Assembly (NCBI GenBank): GCA_902826835.1
Contig: CADEGH010000033.1
Location: 1-53,966, forward strand
From: an uncultured bacterium
Lineage (GTDB): Bacteria; Planctomycetota; GCA-002687715
Reading direction: 5' to 3'
DNA: 53,966 nt
Numbering within the stretch: the first letter of the stretch is position 1; each line of letters begins with the position of its first letter. Shown here in pieces: positions 44,517 to 53,883 of this stretch. The notes beneath the pieces are model-generated. The model saw only the letters and a list, made by a program, of their open reading frames with translations, was not told the DNA's origin and did no database searches. The position numbers and the translations under genes are program-made.

Positions 44517-46294
44517 GGTGTGCCGCCCTGATTTGCTGCGTCACTATCTCCTGGTTTCACTCGGATGTGGTGGCTCAACCTAGTACGAGCCAAGCAGTTC
44601 CGAGTCAGGATCTCACGTGGGTGAACTACGATCCGACGGCGGCCGCAAATCTCGTACTGGATGGCCTGAACACTCCCGCGAGCGCTGCCCTCAGCCGCGA
44701 TGGAACCAAAGTGGCGTTCACGACGTGGATTCCCCACGATCCCTCCGACACGGGGTTTGACACCGACATTTACGTCAGAGACTTGGTAAGCGGAGGTTTC
44801 TACTGGGTGTCACGAGGCGCCGGAGGTGCAGATTCGAACGGAGAGAGTCGCTACCCGACGATCAGCGCCGATGGCAGATTCGTGTGTTTCACTTCCTTCG
44901 CTTCCAACCTCGCCGCAAGCGACGGTGATCTCAACCCCGACATCTACGTTCACGACTGTGTTCTTCGGACCTCGCAATTGGTGAGTGCGGCTCCTCCCAC
45001 GCCCAACAATCAGTTTGCTACCGCCAACTATGGCTCCATCAGTGCGGACGGTAGCCGCGTTGCGTACACCGGTCGTATAGAGGGGTTTTCGCCGGGGACC
45101 ACGCTCAGTGAATTTCATGTTTTCGTTTGGGAGCGATTGACAGGTTCCACCACGGTCGCATCCAAGTCTTCGAGTGGTGTCATCGGCAACGCAAACAGCG
45201 GAGCCGCTATTGGCGATCCCTTTGGAGTGGGCAGCCCATTGGGTATTTCCGACGATGGACAAGTCGTCGCCTTCGAAAGCCTGGCCACCAACCTGGCCGG
45301 CTCGCTACCTGGATGGGCTTCCTCGCTTTACGAGCACGTCCTCAGCACGGGCATAACGACCAGGGTGGGGGCAAGCGCCTCAGGCGCGGCCGCCAACGAA
45401 CAGTGCAGATTCGACACGTTTTCCTCGGACGGCAGGTTCATCTATTTCGCCAGTGAAGCTACCAACCTCGTGTCCGAGGCTACCACCGGTTCTGTTACCT
45501 ATCGCCACGACCGATCAACGCGGACGGTCGAAGTCTTCATTCGTAATATGCATGGCAATCCATCCGTAGTCAGTCCGCTCTTTTTCGATTCTATTGGCGA
45601 CAGGAGCTTCTTTTGTGGTAGCGCTTTCTTGCCTGAAATGGTCTATCCATTTCCACAGAGTTTGTTCGGATTGCCTTTCCTGGGTCATATCCAAGATCGC
45701 AACCAAGGACGACCGCGAGCGGTCACGGTGAACGCGGCGGGGCAATTCCATGGTAGGCCCGACAATTACGTGCGCTGCTACGGATTGAGTGCGGATGGAC
45801 GGATCGCGCTTTTCGGATCGGATGTCCCCAACTTGCTGCCTCAGGTGCCGAGTCAGGGTGCGATAGGGAACTTCGAATTCTACACCACGACCGGTGCGCA
45901 GCTCTATGTCAAGGATCTCGGGCCGACGCGGAACGAGGGCGGGGGACTTGCCAATGGTTCGACTTGGCCATCGTTCCTGGCGACCGGCTATTTCCGCGGG
46001 GGTGACCCGGGTTTTCTGACGCTTCAGTACGCACCGACGACCCAGCCCGCGGTGTTCGGCTTTTCGATCGGATCGAGTCCCACCCCTTACGGGTCCGGAC
46101 AACTGATCGCCTGGCCGCCGACGGGTCTGGTCGAAGTCGCTTCCTCCCCGAATGGGACGGTGGTTCTGCCCTACCAGTGGCCGGTCGGGGTACCCAGTGG
46201 GCCAGCCTTCTTCGGACAGTGGGCCGTCGTGGATCCCTCCGCCCCCCTCGGAATCGTGATTTCCAACGCCCTCAGCGTCGAAAACCAGCTCTGA
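44513..46294 (+). CDS. Secreted TolB-type beta-propeller protein
   Basis: 593 residues with an N-terminal signal (MRCAALICCVTISWFHSDVV, then AQ). Repeated TolB/WD40-like blades each carry SxDGxxVAFxS and DIYVRD-like phrases (ALSRDGTKVAFTTW, TISADGRFVCFTSFASNL, SISADGSRVAYTG, DTFSSDGRFIYFASEATNLV, GLSADGRIALFGSD). The last 100 residues form a different beta domain (GQWAVVDPSAPLGIVISNAL) resembling the end of the SGNH-like protein at 39608. It is probably an extracellular binding or scaffold protein. It overlaps the glycoside-hydrolase gene by four bases, so the two are translationally coupled and likely act on the same substrate. Confidence 0.78.
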   Translation: MRCAALICCVTISWFHSDVVAQPSTSQAVPSQDLTWVNYDPTAAANLVLDGLNTPASAALSRDGTKVAFTTWIPHDPSDTGFDTDIYVRDLVSGGFYWVSRGAGGADSNGESRYPTISADGRFVCFTSFASNLAASDGDLNPDIYVHDCVLRTSQLVSAAPPTPNNQFATANYGSISADGSRVAYTGRIEGFSPGTTLSEFHVFVWERLTGSTTVASKSSSGVIGNANSGAAIGDPFGVGSPLGISDDGQVVAFESLATNLAGSLPGWASSLYEHVLSTGITTRVGASASGAAANEQCRFDTFSSDGRFIYFASEATNLVSEATTGSVTYRHDRSTRTVEVFIRNMHGNPSVVSPLFFDSIGDRSFFCGSAFLPEMVYPFPQSLFGLPFLGHIQDRNQGRPRAVTVNAAGQFHGRPDNYVRCYGLSADGRIALFGSDVPNLLPQVPSQGAIGNFEFYTTTGAQLYVKDLGPTRNEGGGLANGSTWPSFLATGYFRGGDPGFLTLQYAPTTQPAVFGFSIGSSPTPYGSGQLIAWPPTGLVEVASSPNGTVVLPYQWPVGVPSGPAFFGQWAVVDPSAPLGIVISNALSVENQL

Positions 46295-46507
46295 GCCGGG
46301 GAATGCCCGACGGCCCCGCTCCGCAGCTTCCGGTATCTATCGGGTGAATTCGCCCTCGTTCGACGCGGGCCCGGGTTTGGCCTGATGTGGAGGGTGAAGA
46401 CGGGTGGGTCTGACCCGAGCCGAATTCGGACTCTGATTTCGGATTCTCTTGATCAAGCAGCCTCGGCACGCGTCGACATGGCACGATGGGATCCCCGGAA
46501 ATACGAA

Positions 46508-47629
46508 TCAAACCTTGGGTTGCTGCTGAGTCGCACAGTGAATACCACCGCCTCCTGCCGCGATGCCGTCGATCTCAATTTGAACGACTTCGCGCCCCGG
46601 GAACAATGATCGCAGGGTCTGGTGAGCCGCGGCGTCGGCTCTGGAGTCGCCGAACTGCGGCGCGATCACCGCTCCGTTGCAGACGTAAAAGTTGACGTAC
46701 CCCGCAGCAAAGTCTTCCGCCGCATCGGAAGCACGAATTTTGGTGGGGGCGGTGAGGGGAACCACTTCGAGCCGGCGACCGTCGGCATCGGTGGCGCGCC
46801 CCAGGATCTCGAGATGGGCGCGCGTCACCGCGTAGTCGTAAGACTGGGGGTCGGGGTCGAGTGCCGCGACCACGACGCCAGGCTTGACGAATCGCGCGTA
46901 GAAATCCGTGTGGCCGTCGGTGATGTCCTTCCCGGCGATACCCGGCAGCCAGATGATCTTGCGGAGACCCAGTTGCTGCTTCAATTCCGCTTCGAGGTCG
47001 GCCCGGGGAAAATCGGGGTTTCGATTGGCATTGACGTAGCAACTTTCGGTGATGATGGCGGTGCCGTGTCCGTCGACCTCGATGCCCCCACCTTCCCCGA
47101 CCACTTCGCTCTGCAGATACGCAGCACCGCTTCGGCGAGCAACAAAGGAGGCGACTTGGGAGTCCCTGCCATGCTCCTGCTTGCCGCCCCAGCCGTTGAA
47201 ATTCAGATCGACCGCGCCCAGGTGTCCATCGTCGCTCACGACAAAGCACGGGCCGGTGTCGCGGATCCACAAGTCGTCGAGGGGACACTCGACGAGCTCA
47301 ACCCCCGCCTCGCACAGCTCCGCCGCGAGTGCGCGATCTTCGGGTCGAACCAGCATTGAAACCGGCTCGAAACGACCGATGGCGTTGGCGATACGGGCAA
47401 GGTCCTCGCGAACACGTGGCAACAGGTCCTCTCCCCAGACCTCTTCGTCGGGGCCGAAGGCCATCCAGGTGCGGCTATGGAGCTCCCCTTCGTCCGGCAT
47501 GATCCACTTGACCATCGCGTCGCTCTCTCGTTCGCCGTGATCCTCGAATCGTAGGGCCCGCGTGCACCCCATGGATAGACCGCCTGTCAAGAGTGCGGTC
47601 GATTGTAGAAACCGTCGTCGGGTGATCAT
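46508..47629 (-). CDS. Tat-exported agmatine deiminase/PAD-family protein
   Basis: 373 residues from ATG 47629, beginning MITRRRFLQSTALLTGG with a twin-arginine motif and a lipobox-like GLSMGC, so it is probably a Tat-exported lipoprotein. The porphyromonas-type peptidyl-arginine deiminase/agmatine deiminase fold is shown by DDLWIRDTGPCFVV, LNFNGWGGK, EGGGIEVDGHGTAI, GKDITDGHTDFYARF and the catalytic Cys in GGGIHCATQQ near the end. It hydrolyses a guanidino group of agmatine or peptidyl-arginine. Export is unusual for agmatine deiminase and fits a role on external substrates. A start 15 codons upstream adds non-conserved residues. Confidence 0.85.
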   Translation of the reverse strand: MITRRRFLQSTALLTGGLSMGCTRALRFEDHGERESDAMVKWIMPDEGELHSRTWMAFGPDEEVWGEDLLPRVREDLARIANAIGRFEPVSMLVRPEDRALAAELCEAGVELVECPLDDLWIRDTGPCFVVSDDGHLGAVDLNFNGWGGKQEHGRDSQVASFVARRSGAAYLQSEVVGEGGGIEVDGHGTAIITESCYVNANRNPDFPRADLEAELKQQLGLRKIIWLPGIAGKDITDGHTDFYARFVKPGVVVAALDPDPQSYDYAVTRAHLEILGRATDADGRRLEVVPLTAPTKIRASDAAEDFAAGYVNFYVCNGAVIAPQFGDSRADAAAHQTLRSLFPGREVVQIEIDGIAAGGGGIHCATQQQPKV

Positions 47630-47658
47630 CTTAGCCTCCAGGGTCCAACTCCTCTGGC

Positions 47659-47892
47659 TTAGAGCCAAGGACACCGGGGTGGAACCGTAGCCTTGTTCTG
47701 CAAAATGTCATTTGCCTCCGCCGGCGTCAATCGCCTTACGAAGATCATCTCGAATAGGCCGAAGGAACTCCGAAGCTGCACCACGGTCACGCCGCACTGG
47801 TTGAGGCAACGAGGAAAGTTCAGGAGGACCGCGAGACGGGGACCTTCGCGGTCAGGCGCTTGGCCAGCGTGCCTTGACTGAAAGACACGCAC
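47659..47892 (-). CDS. Possible small protein upstream of deiminase gene
   Basis: 77 codons on the minus strand, ending about 30 bases before the deiminase start. The second half (SFGLFEMIFVRRLTPAEAND, then ILQNKATVPPRCPWL) reads like protein, with good residue balance, but the first 20 residues do not. No family is recognised and codon bias is weaker than in neighbours. It could be a remnant of a longer gene. Confidence 0.25.
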   Translation of the reverse strand: MRVFQSRHAGQAPDREGPRLAVLLNFPRCLNQCGVTVVQLRSSFGLFEMIFVRRLTPAEANDILQNKATVPPRCPWL

Positions 47893-48083
47893 CCTGCCGT
47901 CCGCTGGAGCGGATCAACATTGACCCTGCCCCGCTGATTGGAAATTGCGTGGCGAGCAGAAGTTCCATTGGCGGAAGTCGACCGATGATTGACCAACTGC
48001 CGCCGGGACACGATCAACAGGATGATAGTGCTGCGGGCGGCCATGCTCGGGTCCACAGGGTCGGGTAGACTCCCGGCCCGAAC
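47893..48083. other. Spacer before helicase gene, nothing recognised
   Basis: No gene, repeat or clear terminator is seen. The stretch should contain the promoter of the helicase gene and perhaps that of the minus-strand genes to the left. Confidence 0.3.
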
Positions 48084-51000
48084 ATGGCAGCGACGAACTA
48101 CCGTATTTTGGTTCACTCGGAGCTTCATGCCGCGCTGCGGAAGCGGAGCGTGGGGGAGCGGACGCGGTTTCGAAAGACGGTGGATCGGTTGCGGGTGGGC
48201 GAGTGGAAGGGGGGCACGCGGGTCAAGCGGCTTCAGGGGGTGGCGAGGCCCGTGTACGAGGCCAGGCTCGACGGGGGAGACCGCCTGCTGTTCACGGCGG
48301 GGCGATCGGCGTCGCGGACGGATCACCATTCACTGGGAATCCACCTGCTGCTTTGGGACTGGGTCAAGCACGACGATGCGGATCGCTACGCGCGCCGCAA
48401 TCACTCCCCCGAGGCCGAGTTCCTGGAACTTCCGGTGATCGAGGAGGCGGAGATTCAGGGGGCCCCGCCGCGCCCTGACGCAGCGTTTTCGGACCTCCCG
48501 GAGACGGAGCGCGAAGAACCGTTGCTGAGCTTCCTCGCCCCGTCGCCGGACTGGAATCCCCCGGAGACGGAAGCGGTAACCGGGGCGGAGCGCTGGTTCG
48601 TCATGCGCCAAGCCGCTTTGGCCGACGATGCCGAATTTCAGCGCTTGATGGACTCCGCCTCACCCGAGCTGGAGCTGAAACTCTCGGCCGAACAGTACGA
48701 CGTCTTGCGGGCTCCCGGGCCCATCCTGCTCGCAGGGTCCGCGGGGAGCGGCAAGACGACGATGTCGATTCACCGGCTCGCTGAAGCCGCCGCCCATCCC
48801 GCGCGGCCCTCCGCGATCTACCTCTCCTACAGTCCGTGGTTGACGGAGTACGCCGAGGCGCTCTATTCGGGGTTGCTCGCGTCGCGCGGCGCGGAGACCG
48901 AAGTAGCCAAGCCCAAGTTCGTCACGATGACGAACCTCTACCGCGAGTTGACCCCCGATCTCGCTTCGAAGGAACTCGTCCCGCTCGCCGCGTTCGAGAA
49001 TTGGTTTGCGAAGTCCGGTGCAAAGCTGGATCTCGGACTGGTCGGCGAAGAACTCCGGAGCATCCTGAAGGGAGCGTGCCTCGACACCGGAAAGTGGATG
49101 TTGGACCGGGAGGCCTACATCGAACTCGGGCGTAAACGGGCACCCCTCTTTGCCGACGTGCGACCGGAGCTCTATCGAATTGCCGAGAAGTACCAGAAGT
49201 GGCTGCTCGACCAGGGGCGCATCGACCAGCTCGATCTGTGTCGGGCTGCCCTTCGGGTCGTGCGGGCCGACCCGCGGAAACGCTACGACATCGTGGTTTG
49301 CGACGAAGTCCAGGACCTGACCGAGCTCGAGGTCGCCTTCGTTCTGAATTTGTCCACCGACTCCCGGTTGCCTCAGGTGTTCCTCGGGGGAGACACGCAG
49401 CAGATCATCCATCCCTCCGGGTTTCGCTGGGCCGAAGTCAAGCAGGCAGTCCAGCGGCTCGACCGCGCCAACCGCCCCATGTCGCCCGTTGTCCTGAGGT
49501 TGCGCCGCAACTACCGGAGCGTGCGGCCGATCGTGCAATTGGCCAACGCCGTTTTGGCGTTTCGGCGTCAAATTTTCGGCCGAACCGAGGAAGACGAACC
49601 CGAAGAGTCTCCACTCTCCGGGCCAGTCCCACTCTTGCTTCGCGATGACGAAGAGGCCGTGCTCGCCGGTATCGCCGACTTCGGGCCCCGCTGCGCCGTC
49701 CTCACGCTCGACGACGCCGAGACGGAGCGCCTGCGCGCTCGCCTCTCCACGAGCCGCGTCTTCCATGTCCGGGATGCCAAGGGCCTCGAGTTTGATGCCG
49801 TCGTTCTTTGGAAGAGCCTCGGCCAGGAGCGCGGGCTCATCGACGGTTACCTGCGCAAGGATGGCCGAAATCTCGAACGAGAGCCCCGCTTTCGCCGCTT
49901 CCTGCAATGGCTGTATGTGGCCCTGACGCGACCACGACGTCATTTGGCAATCTTCGAAGGCGAAGGTGCCGACGAATTCTGGACGACGCCGAAGTTTCGC
50001 AGCCTCCTCGAAGTCGACTCAGCCCAGACGCTGGCGCGAACGTTCCGTTCCACGGCCTCTCCCGAGGCGTGGCGATCGGAAGCCGCGTACTACGAAAAGC
50101 GTGGGCGCTTTCGCCAGGCGGCGGAGTGTTATCGCCGGGGGGGCGACGCTGCGGGAGAAGCGCGCAGCACGGCCCTGGGAGCCGAAGCGGTCTTGGACTT
50201 CGAAACGGCCCTGGCTCACTGGCGAACCGTCGACTCCGCGGAAAAGCTGGGCCACTGCTTGGAGCAGCTTAGGCGGTTCGAAGAAGCCGAGCGCGAGTAT
50301 CTGCGGGCTGGTCGCAAGCCCGAAGCCGAGTTGTGCCGGGCGCGCCACCTCGAGGGGAAAGGGCGTTTTTCCGAGGCGGCGCCGATTTTCCTATCGCTGG
50401 GTCGCCGCGAGGACGCGCTCCGGTGCTGGAGAAAAGCCCCGGCAGCCCCGCAACTGAAACAGTTGGAGTTGGAACTCGCTCTCGAGCAAAAGGACTGGGC
50501 CACGGCGGCCGTAATTCTGGAGCAGACGGGTCGTTTCGACGAAGCCGCGAAGGCCTACCGCAAGGCGGGCCAGAAAGAGAAGGCCAATCGCATCGAAGCC
50601 GATGCCTACGCGAAGGCCGGTCAGTTGGACAAAGCCCAAGCCGCTTACCGTCGTGCGGGAGCGACTTTGGAAGCCGGCCTCATGCGGGCCAAGGCTCACG
50701 AAGCCGCGGGAAATCACCTGGCGGCCGCCAAGGCGTACCAGAAGCTGAAGCGGCTGGAAGACGCGGCCAAGCAGTTCCGCATGATCGGTGAGCTGGAGCA
50801 AGCCGCGGAATTGGACATTCGAAGGCTCAAGCCCACCGGCAATTTTCTCCCAACGATCAAGGCTCTTTACGATGAGCGTTCCGATCATGAGTGCGAGGTT
50901 TGGGGGGCTCACGCTTGCAAGGTCTACGAAGCAAAGATCAAGTCGGCGCTCGGTCGACTGACGGTGGCCGAGGAGGCCGACTACGAGGGCTCGATCCAGT

Positions 51001-51602
51001 ACCGCAACCGCGTGAGTGCGCGGAGAGCCGAACTGAGGGGAGAGCTGAACGCCGCGATGCGTCTTTGGCGACATCTCGGAGACGAATCCGAAGTGAAGAG
51101 AGTCGAGGCGCTCCTTCGGGAACGATCCGCGACGACTGCCACCGCGCCCGAGCCAAAAATGACCACTACGGCAGCCGCGGCCGCCGTCTCGGCGCCGCCG
51201 CCTGCCGCGGTTCCATCGACCGCGAAACCCACGCCTCCCCGAGCCCAGACCCCACCTCCGAAACCCTCCAAGGCCAAGCTACCTCCGCCGCGCACGGCGG
51301 GCGACTTGAGCCAGAAAACCATCGAATTGCTCGAGCAGGCGGCCAAAGAAGCCATGCTTCGCAAGGACTGGGAGATCGCGGCGGAGCGTTGGAACCTCGC
51401 GGGGCGCTGCGACGAAGAAGAAAACTGCCTCCTCCGCGCAATCGACGCCAAGGAGGAGTGGATTCGCTCGCTTCAGGGTCAAGGTGACGACCTCGCGACC
51501 GCCCGCATGGCGGCGGAGCGCAAGCTCAACAAACTCAAAGCTCACATGGCTGCCCTGCTCGATGCCCTAGGCGCGTGGCAAAGCTCCGACACGGCGAAGT
51601 AA
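48084..51602 (+). CDS. RelE-like/UvrD-like helicase with TPR-type half
   Basis: 1172 residues. Residues 1-75 resemble a RelE/ParE fold (YRILVHSELHAALRK, then GTRVKRLQGVARPVYEARLD and DRLLFT). A compact superfamily 1 helicase core follows (about 190-640): Walker A LLAGSAGSGKTT near 218, Walker B VVCDEVQDL near 406, GGDTQQI, LRRNYRS, RDAKGLEFDAVVLW and motif VI YVALTRPRRHLAIF. The accessory 1B/2B parts seem short compared with UvrD. From about 650 to 960 come repeated TPR-like helices (YYEKRGRFRQAAECYRRGG, LEQTGRFDEAAKAYRKAG, YAKAGQLDKAQAAYRRAG). A Pro/Ala-rich linker (about 1015-1070) and a last helical block close the protein. The arrangement recalls TRANK1-like helicases. Function is unknown; a nucleic-acid-triggered stress or defence role is only inference. 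Confidence 0.8.
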   Translation: MAATNYRILVHSELHAALRKRSVGERTRFRKTVDRLRVGEWKGGTRVKRLQGVARPVYEARLDGGDRLLFTAGRSASRTDHHSLGIHLLLWDWVKHDDADRYARRNHSPEAEFLELPVIEEAEIQGAPPRPDAAFSDLPETEREEPLLSFLAPSPDWNPPETEAVTGAERWFVMRQAALADDAEFQRLMDSASPELELKLSAEQYDVLRAPGPILLAGSAGSGKTTMSIHRLAEAAAHPARPSAIYLSYSPWLTEYAEALYSGLLASRGAETEVAKPKFVTMTNLYRELTPDLASKELVPLAAFENWFAKSGAKLDLGLVGEELRSILKGACLDTGKWMLDREAYIELGRKRAPLFADVRPELYRIAEKYQKWLLDQGRIDQLDLCRAALRVVRADPRKRYDIVVCDEVQDLTELEVAFVLNLSTDSRLPQVFLGGDTQQIIHPSGFRWAEVKQAVQRLDRANRPMSPVVLRLRRNYRSVRPIVQLANAVLAFRRQIFGRTEEDEPEESPLSGPVPLLLRDDEEAVLAGIADFGPRCAVLTLDDAETERLRARLSTSRVFHVRDAKGLEFDAVVLWKSLGQERGLIDGYLRKDGRNLEREPRFRRFLQWLYVALTRPRRHLAIFEGEGADEFWTTPKFRSLLEVDSAQTLARTFRSTASPEAWRSEAAYYEKRGRFRQAAECYRRGGDAAGEARSTALGAEAVLDFETALAHWRTVDSAEKLGHCLEQLRRFEEAEREYLRAGRKPEAELCRARHLEGKGRFSEAAPIFLSLGRREDALRCWRKAPAAPQLKQLELELALEQKDWATAAVILEQTGRFDEAAKAYRKAGQKEKANRIEADAYAKAGQLDKAQAAYRRAGATLEAGLMRAKAHEAAGNHLAAAKAYQKLKRLEDAAKQFRMIGELEQAAELDIRRLKPTGNFLPTIKALYDERSDHECEVWGAHACKVYEAKIKSALGRLTVAEEADYEGSIQYRNRVSARRAELRGELNAAMRLWRHLGDESEVKRVEALLRERSATTATAPEPKMTTTAAAAAVSAPPPAAVPSTAKPTPPRAQTPPPKPSKAKLPPPRTAGDLSQKTIELLEQAAKEAMLRKDWEIAAERWNLAGRCDEEENCLLRAIDAKEEWIRSLQGQGDDLATARMAAERKLNKLKAHMAALLDALGAWQSSDTAK

Positions 51603-51621
51603 CCCGAACACCGGCCGGAGC

Positions 51622-53883
51622 TCAGGACTTCATCGCCCGCTCGAGGACCTGGCGAATCTCCGAATGCCGAGGAGGAGTGACCGCCAAGGGGGTTTCGTCG
51701 TGACGATTGGTGAGTTTGGGATTGGCGCCGCGTTCGAGGAGCAAGCGAACGGCGTCCAAGCGGCCATGCCTGGAGGCGTGATGGAGTGCGGTTTCACCTT
51801 GGGCGTCCGGTGCGTCGATGTGGGCACCGTGATCCAAGAGAAGGCGGAGAATCGCGAGCTGGTTGTCCGATCGGCTGGCGGCAACGCCGTGGAGCGGTGG
51901 GACCTCGGGTGTCTTCGTGCGATCGAAGGGGCTGTCCTGGCGCGGGTCCGGGAGGTTGGGGTTGGCGCCACCGCTGAGCAATCGCGACACGATTCTTGGG
52001 TGCCCGAAGCGGCAGGCGAAGTGGAGCGCGGTCTGTCCTTCACTGGTCGTTTCGTCCACGGGCACGCCGCGGGCGAGGAGTTGATCGAGTCCCTCGGAGT
52101 TGCCGCTCATGGCCAGTTCGTGAGTCACGGTGCGGCCCCACTGATTGCGGAGACTCAATGGCACTCCGGCGTCCAGCAGAGCGGGGATCGCTTCGGGAGC
52201 GTATTCGCAAGCATAGTGGAGAAGGGAGCGACCCTCCTTGTCGACAGCGGCAGGATTCTCCGACCTCTCGAACAATTCCGAAAGCAGATCGACGAGCCCC
52301 GCTCTGATGGCAAGGTGTGCCCGAGTTCTTCCCCTCGAATTGCGAGAGGAACTCTCCGTCCGGAGTAGGCCCTGGTGGACTGCGCTGGAGATGCGATGAG
52401 CGAACGATCCGCTCGTCTTCGATTCCAGTTGTTCAGGCCGTGCGTTGGGCGCGAACTCTTGCAATTCCACAAGACGCGACAGCGCATCAATCTGCCCGAG
52501 CATGGCCGCGCGCTCGTACCACGGAAGTGCACGAGCGACGCGTTCCTCGGTTTGGCGGCGAAGCAACGCGGAGTGCACGGGGGAGCCCGGTGGCTCGGTG
52601 ACGGGAGTGTCTGCGGGATCGTGCCCCTCTTCGCAGAGCCTCCCGACGAAGTGAGAGGCATCCGCATGTTGGCGTTGAGCCGCGCGCATCGCGAGACGAT
52701 GGGCCTTCCCGTAGTCCTTTGGATAGAGAGTGCCGATCGTGTGCTGACGGGCGGCCTCGAAGAGGGACTCGAGATCATCCGCCGCGACACCCTGGTCGAG
52801 ATGATGGCGAGCGAGCTCGTCGTTTTGGTCCGTCCCATGCCCGTGGAACCAAATGTGGAAGAGGACATGGTGGGCTTCGGAATCGCCCTGGGCGGCGGCT
52901 GCTTCGGCCAAGGCCTTGGCACGTCGAGCGTCCGGTTCGAACCCGGAGTTTGCATCGCCACCGTGGGGAAGGAGACAGCGAGCCAAGTCTCGCTGCGCCG
53001 GGGGATAGCCGATCCGCGCTGCACCCTCGAGCCACGCGCGAGCGCGTTCGGGGTCGACTCGGGATCGCCCACGATCCCGCACGCTGTACCGAAAGGCCAC
53101 CCGCTGCGCCTCGGGCTCGCCCGCGTCGGCTGTCGCCAGGAGCGACTCATAGGCGTGTTCAGGCAGCGACATGGCCAAGTGCGGGCGTTCGATTTGTTCA
53201 ATCGCCAGCATACGCCGGGCTGGAAAATACCCGGCCATATCCCCCAGGGAAAGCAGACCGCGGCATTCCATCGCGTCCAACCGCGTGATGGCCGGATCCT
53301 TCAAGCGCTGTTCAATGAGGTAGGCCTGGCTCACCACGGATCCGCGGTCGCGGCCCTGTTCGTCGAGTTCGCGGGCCGCGGCCTCGTTCTTCGCCACGCC
53401 GATGCCGAAGCGGTAGCAGTGTGCGTAGGCCGTCGCCCCCGCGCCATGCCCGGTCCAATAGGCTTCCTTGGCGGTTCGGAACGCGCGCGCGCCGTCGACC
53501 GGAGTTCCGAGCCCCTTCGCGTAGCAGTAAGCGAGGCAGGCCAGGGCGAGCGGATCGCCCACGGCACTCTGCCGCTGATAGCGCTCGAACTTGATTTGCC
53601 ACGAACGCCGGAGATCGGCGGCTCGCTCCGCGTGGGAGTAGGAACAGGCCGAGGCGGCTTCGAAAAAATCCGTGGCCTGAGTTCTCTCCGGGTCGGGACT
53701 TTGGAGACGAGGTGACACCGACGACAGTCCGACGTCGATTGTGGATGGGAGCGTACGGACGGCGGAATCAGGCGTGCTCGGGCTTGGTACCGGTATCCGG
53801 CTTGGGATCGGCAGCGCCAGCTCCACGCCGGTTCCGAGCATCGCCAGAAAATAAAACGCAAGCGAGGTCAGCCGCAACTCCAT
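51622..53883 (-). CDS. Secreted Sel1-repeat and ankyrin-repeat protein
   Basis: 753 residues. The N-terminus is hydrophobic (LTSLAFYFLAMLGTGVELAL), a signal peptide or anchor, followed by a Pro/Ser-rich stretch. Sel1-type TPRs occupy roughly 100-450 (LALACLAYCYAKGLGTPVDG, AYAHCYRFGIGVAKNEAAAR, GYPPAQRDLARCLLPHGGD). Ankyrin repeats fill about 530-740 (EGRSLLHYACEYAPEAIPAL, EGQTALHFACRFGHPRIVSR, QGETALHHASRHGRLDAVRL). Both repeat types bind proteins; no enzyme motif is seen. It converges on the helicase gene with only 19 bases between the stops. ATG 53883 is the first start and 83 bases remain to the window edge. Confidence 0.82.
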   Translation of the reverse strand: MELRLTSLAFYFLAMLGTGVELALPIPSRIPVPSPSTPDSAVRTLPSTIDVGLSSVSPRLQSPDPERTQATDFFEAASACSYSHAERAADLRRSWQIKFERYQRQSAVGDPLALACLAYCYAKGLGTPVDGARAFRTAKEAYWTGHGAGATAYAHCYRFGIGVAKNEAAARELDEQGRDRGSVVSQAYLIEQRLKDPAITRLDAMECRGLLSLGDMAGYFPARRMLAIEQIERPHLAMSLPEHAYESLLATADAGEPEAQRVAFRYSVRDRGRSRVDPERARAWLEGAARIGYPPAQRDLARCLLPHGGDANSGFEPDARRAKALAEAAAAQGDSEAHHVLFHIWFHGHGTDQNDELARHHLDQGVAADDLESLFEAARQHTIGTLYPKDYGKAHRLAMRAAQRQHADASHFVGRLCEEGHDPADTPVTEPPGSPVHSALLRRQTEERVARALPWYERAAMLGQIDALSRLVELQEFAPNARPEQLESKTSGSFAHRISSAVHQGLLRTESSSRNSRGRTRAHLAIRAGLVDLLSELFERSENPAAVDKEGRSLLHYACEYAPEAIPALLDAGVPLSLRNQWGRTVTHELAMSGNSEGLDQLLARGVPVDETTSEGQTALHFACRFGHPRIVSRLLSGGANPNLPDPRQDSPFDRTKTPEVPPLHGVAASRSDNQLAILRLLLDHGAHIDAPDAQGETALHHASRHGRLDAVRLLLERGANPKLTNRHDETPLAVTPPRHSEIRQVLERAMKS

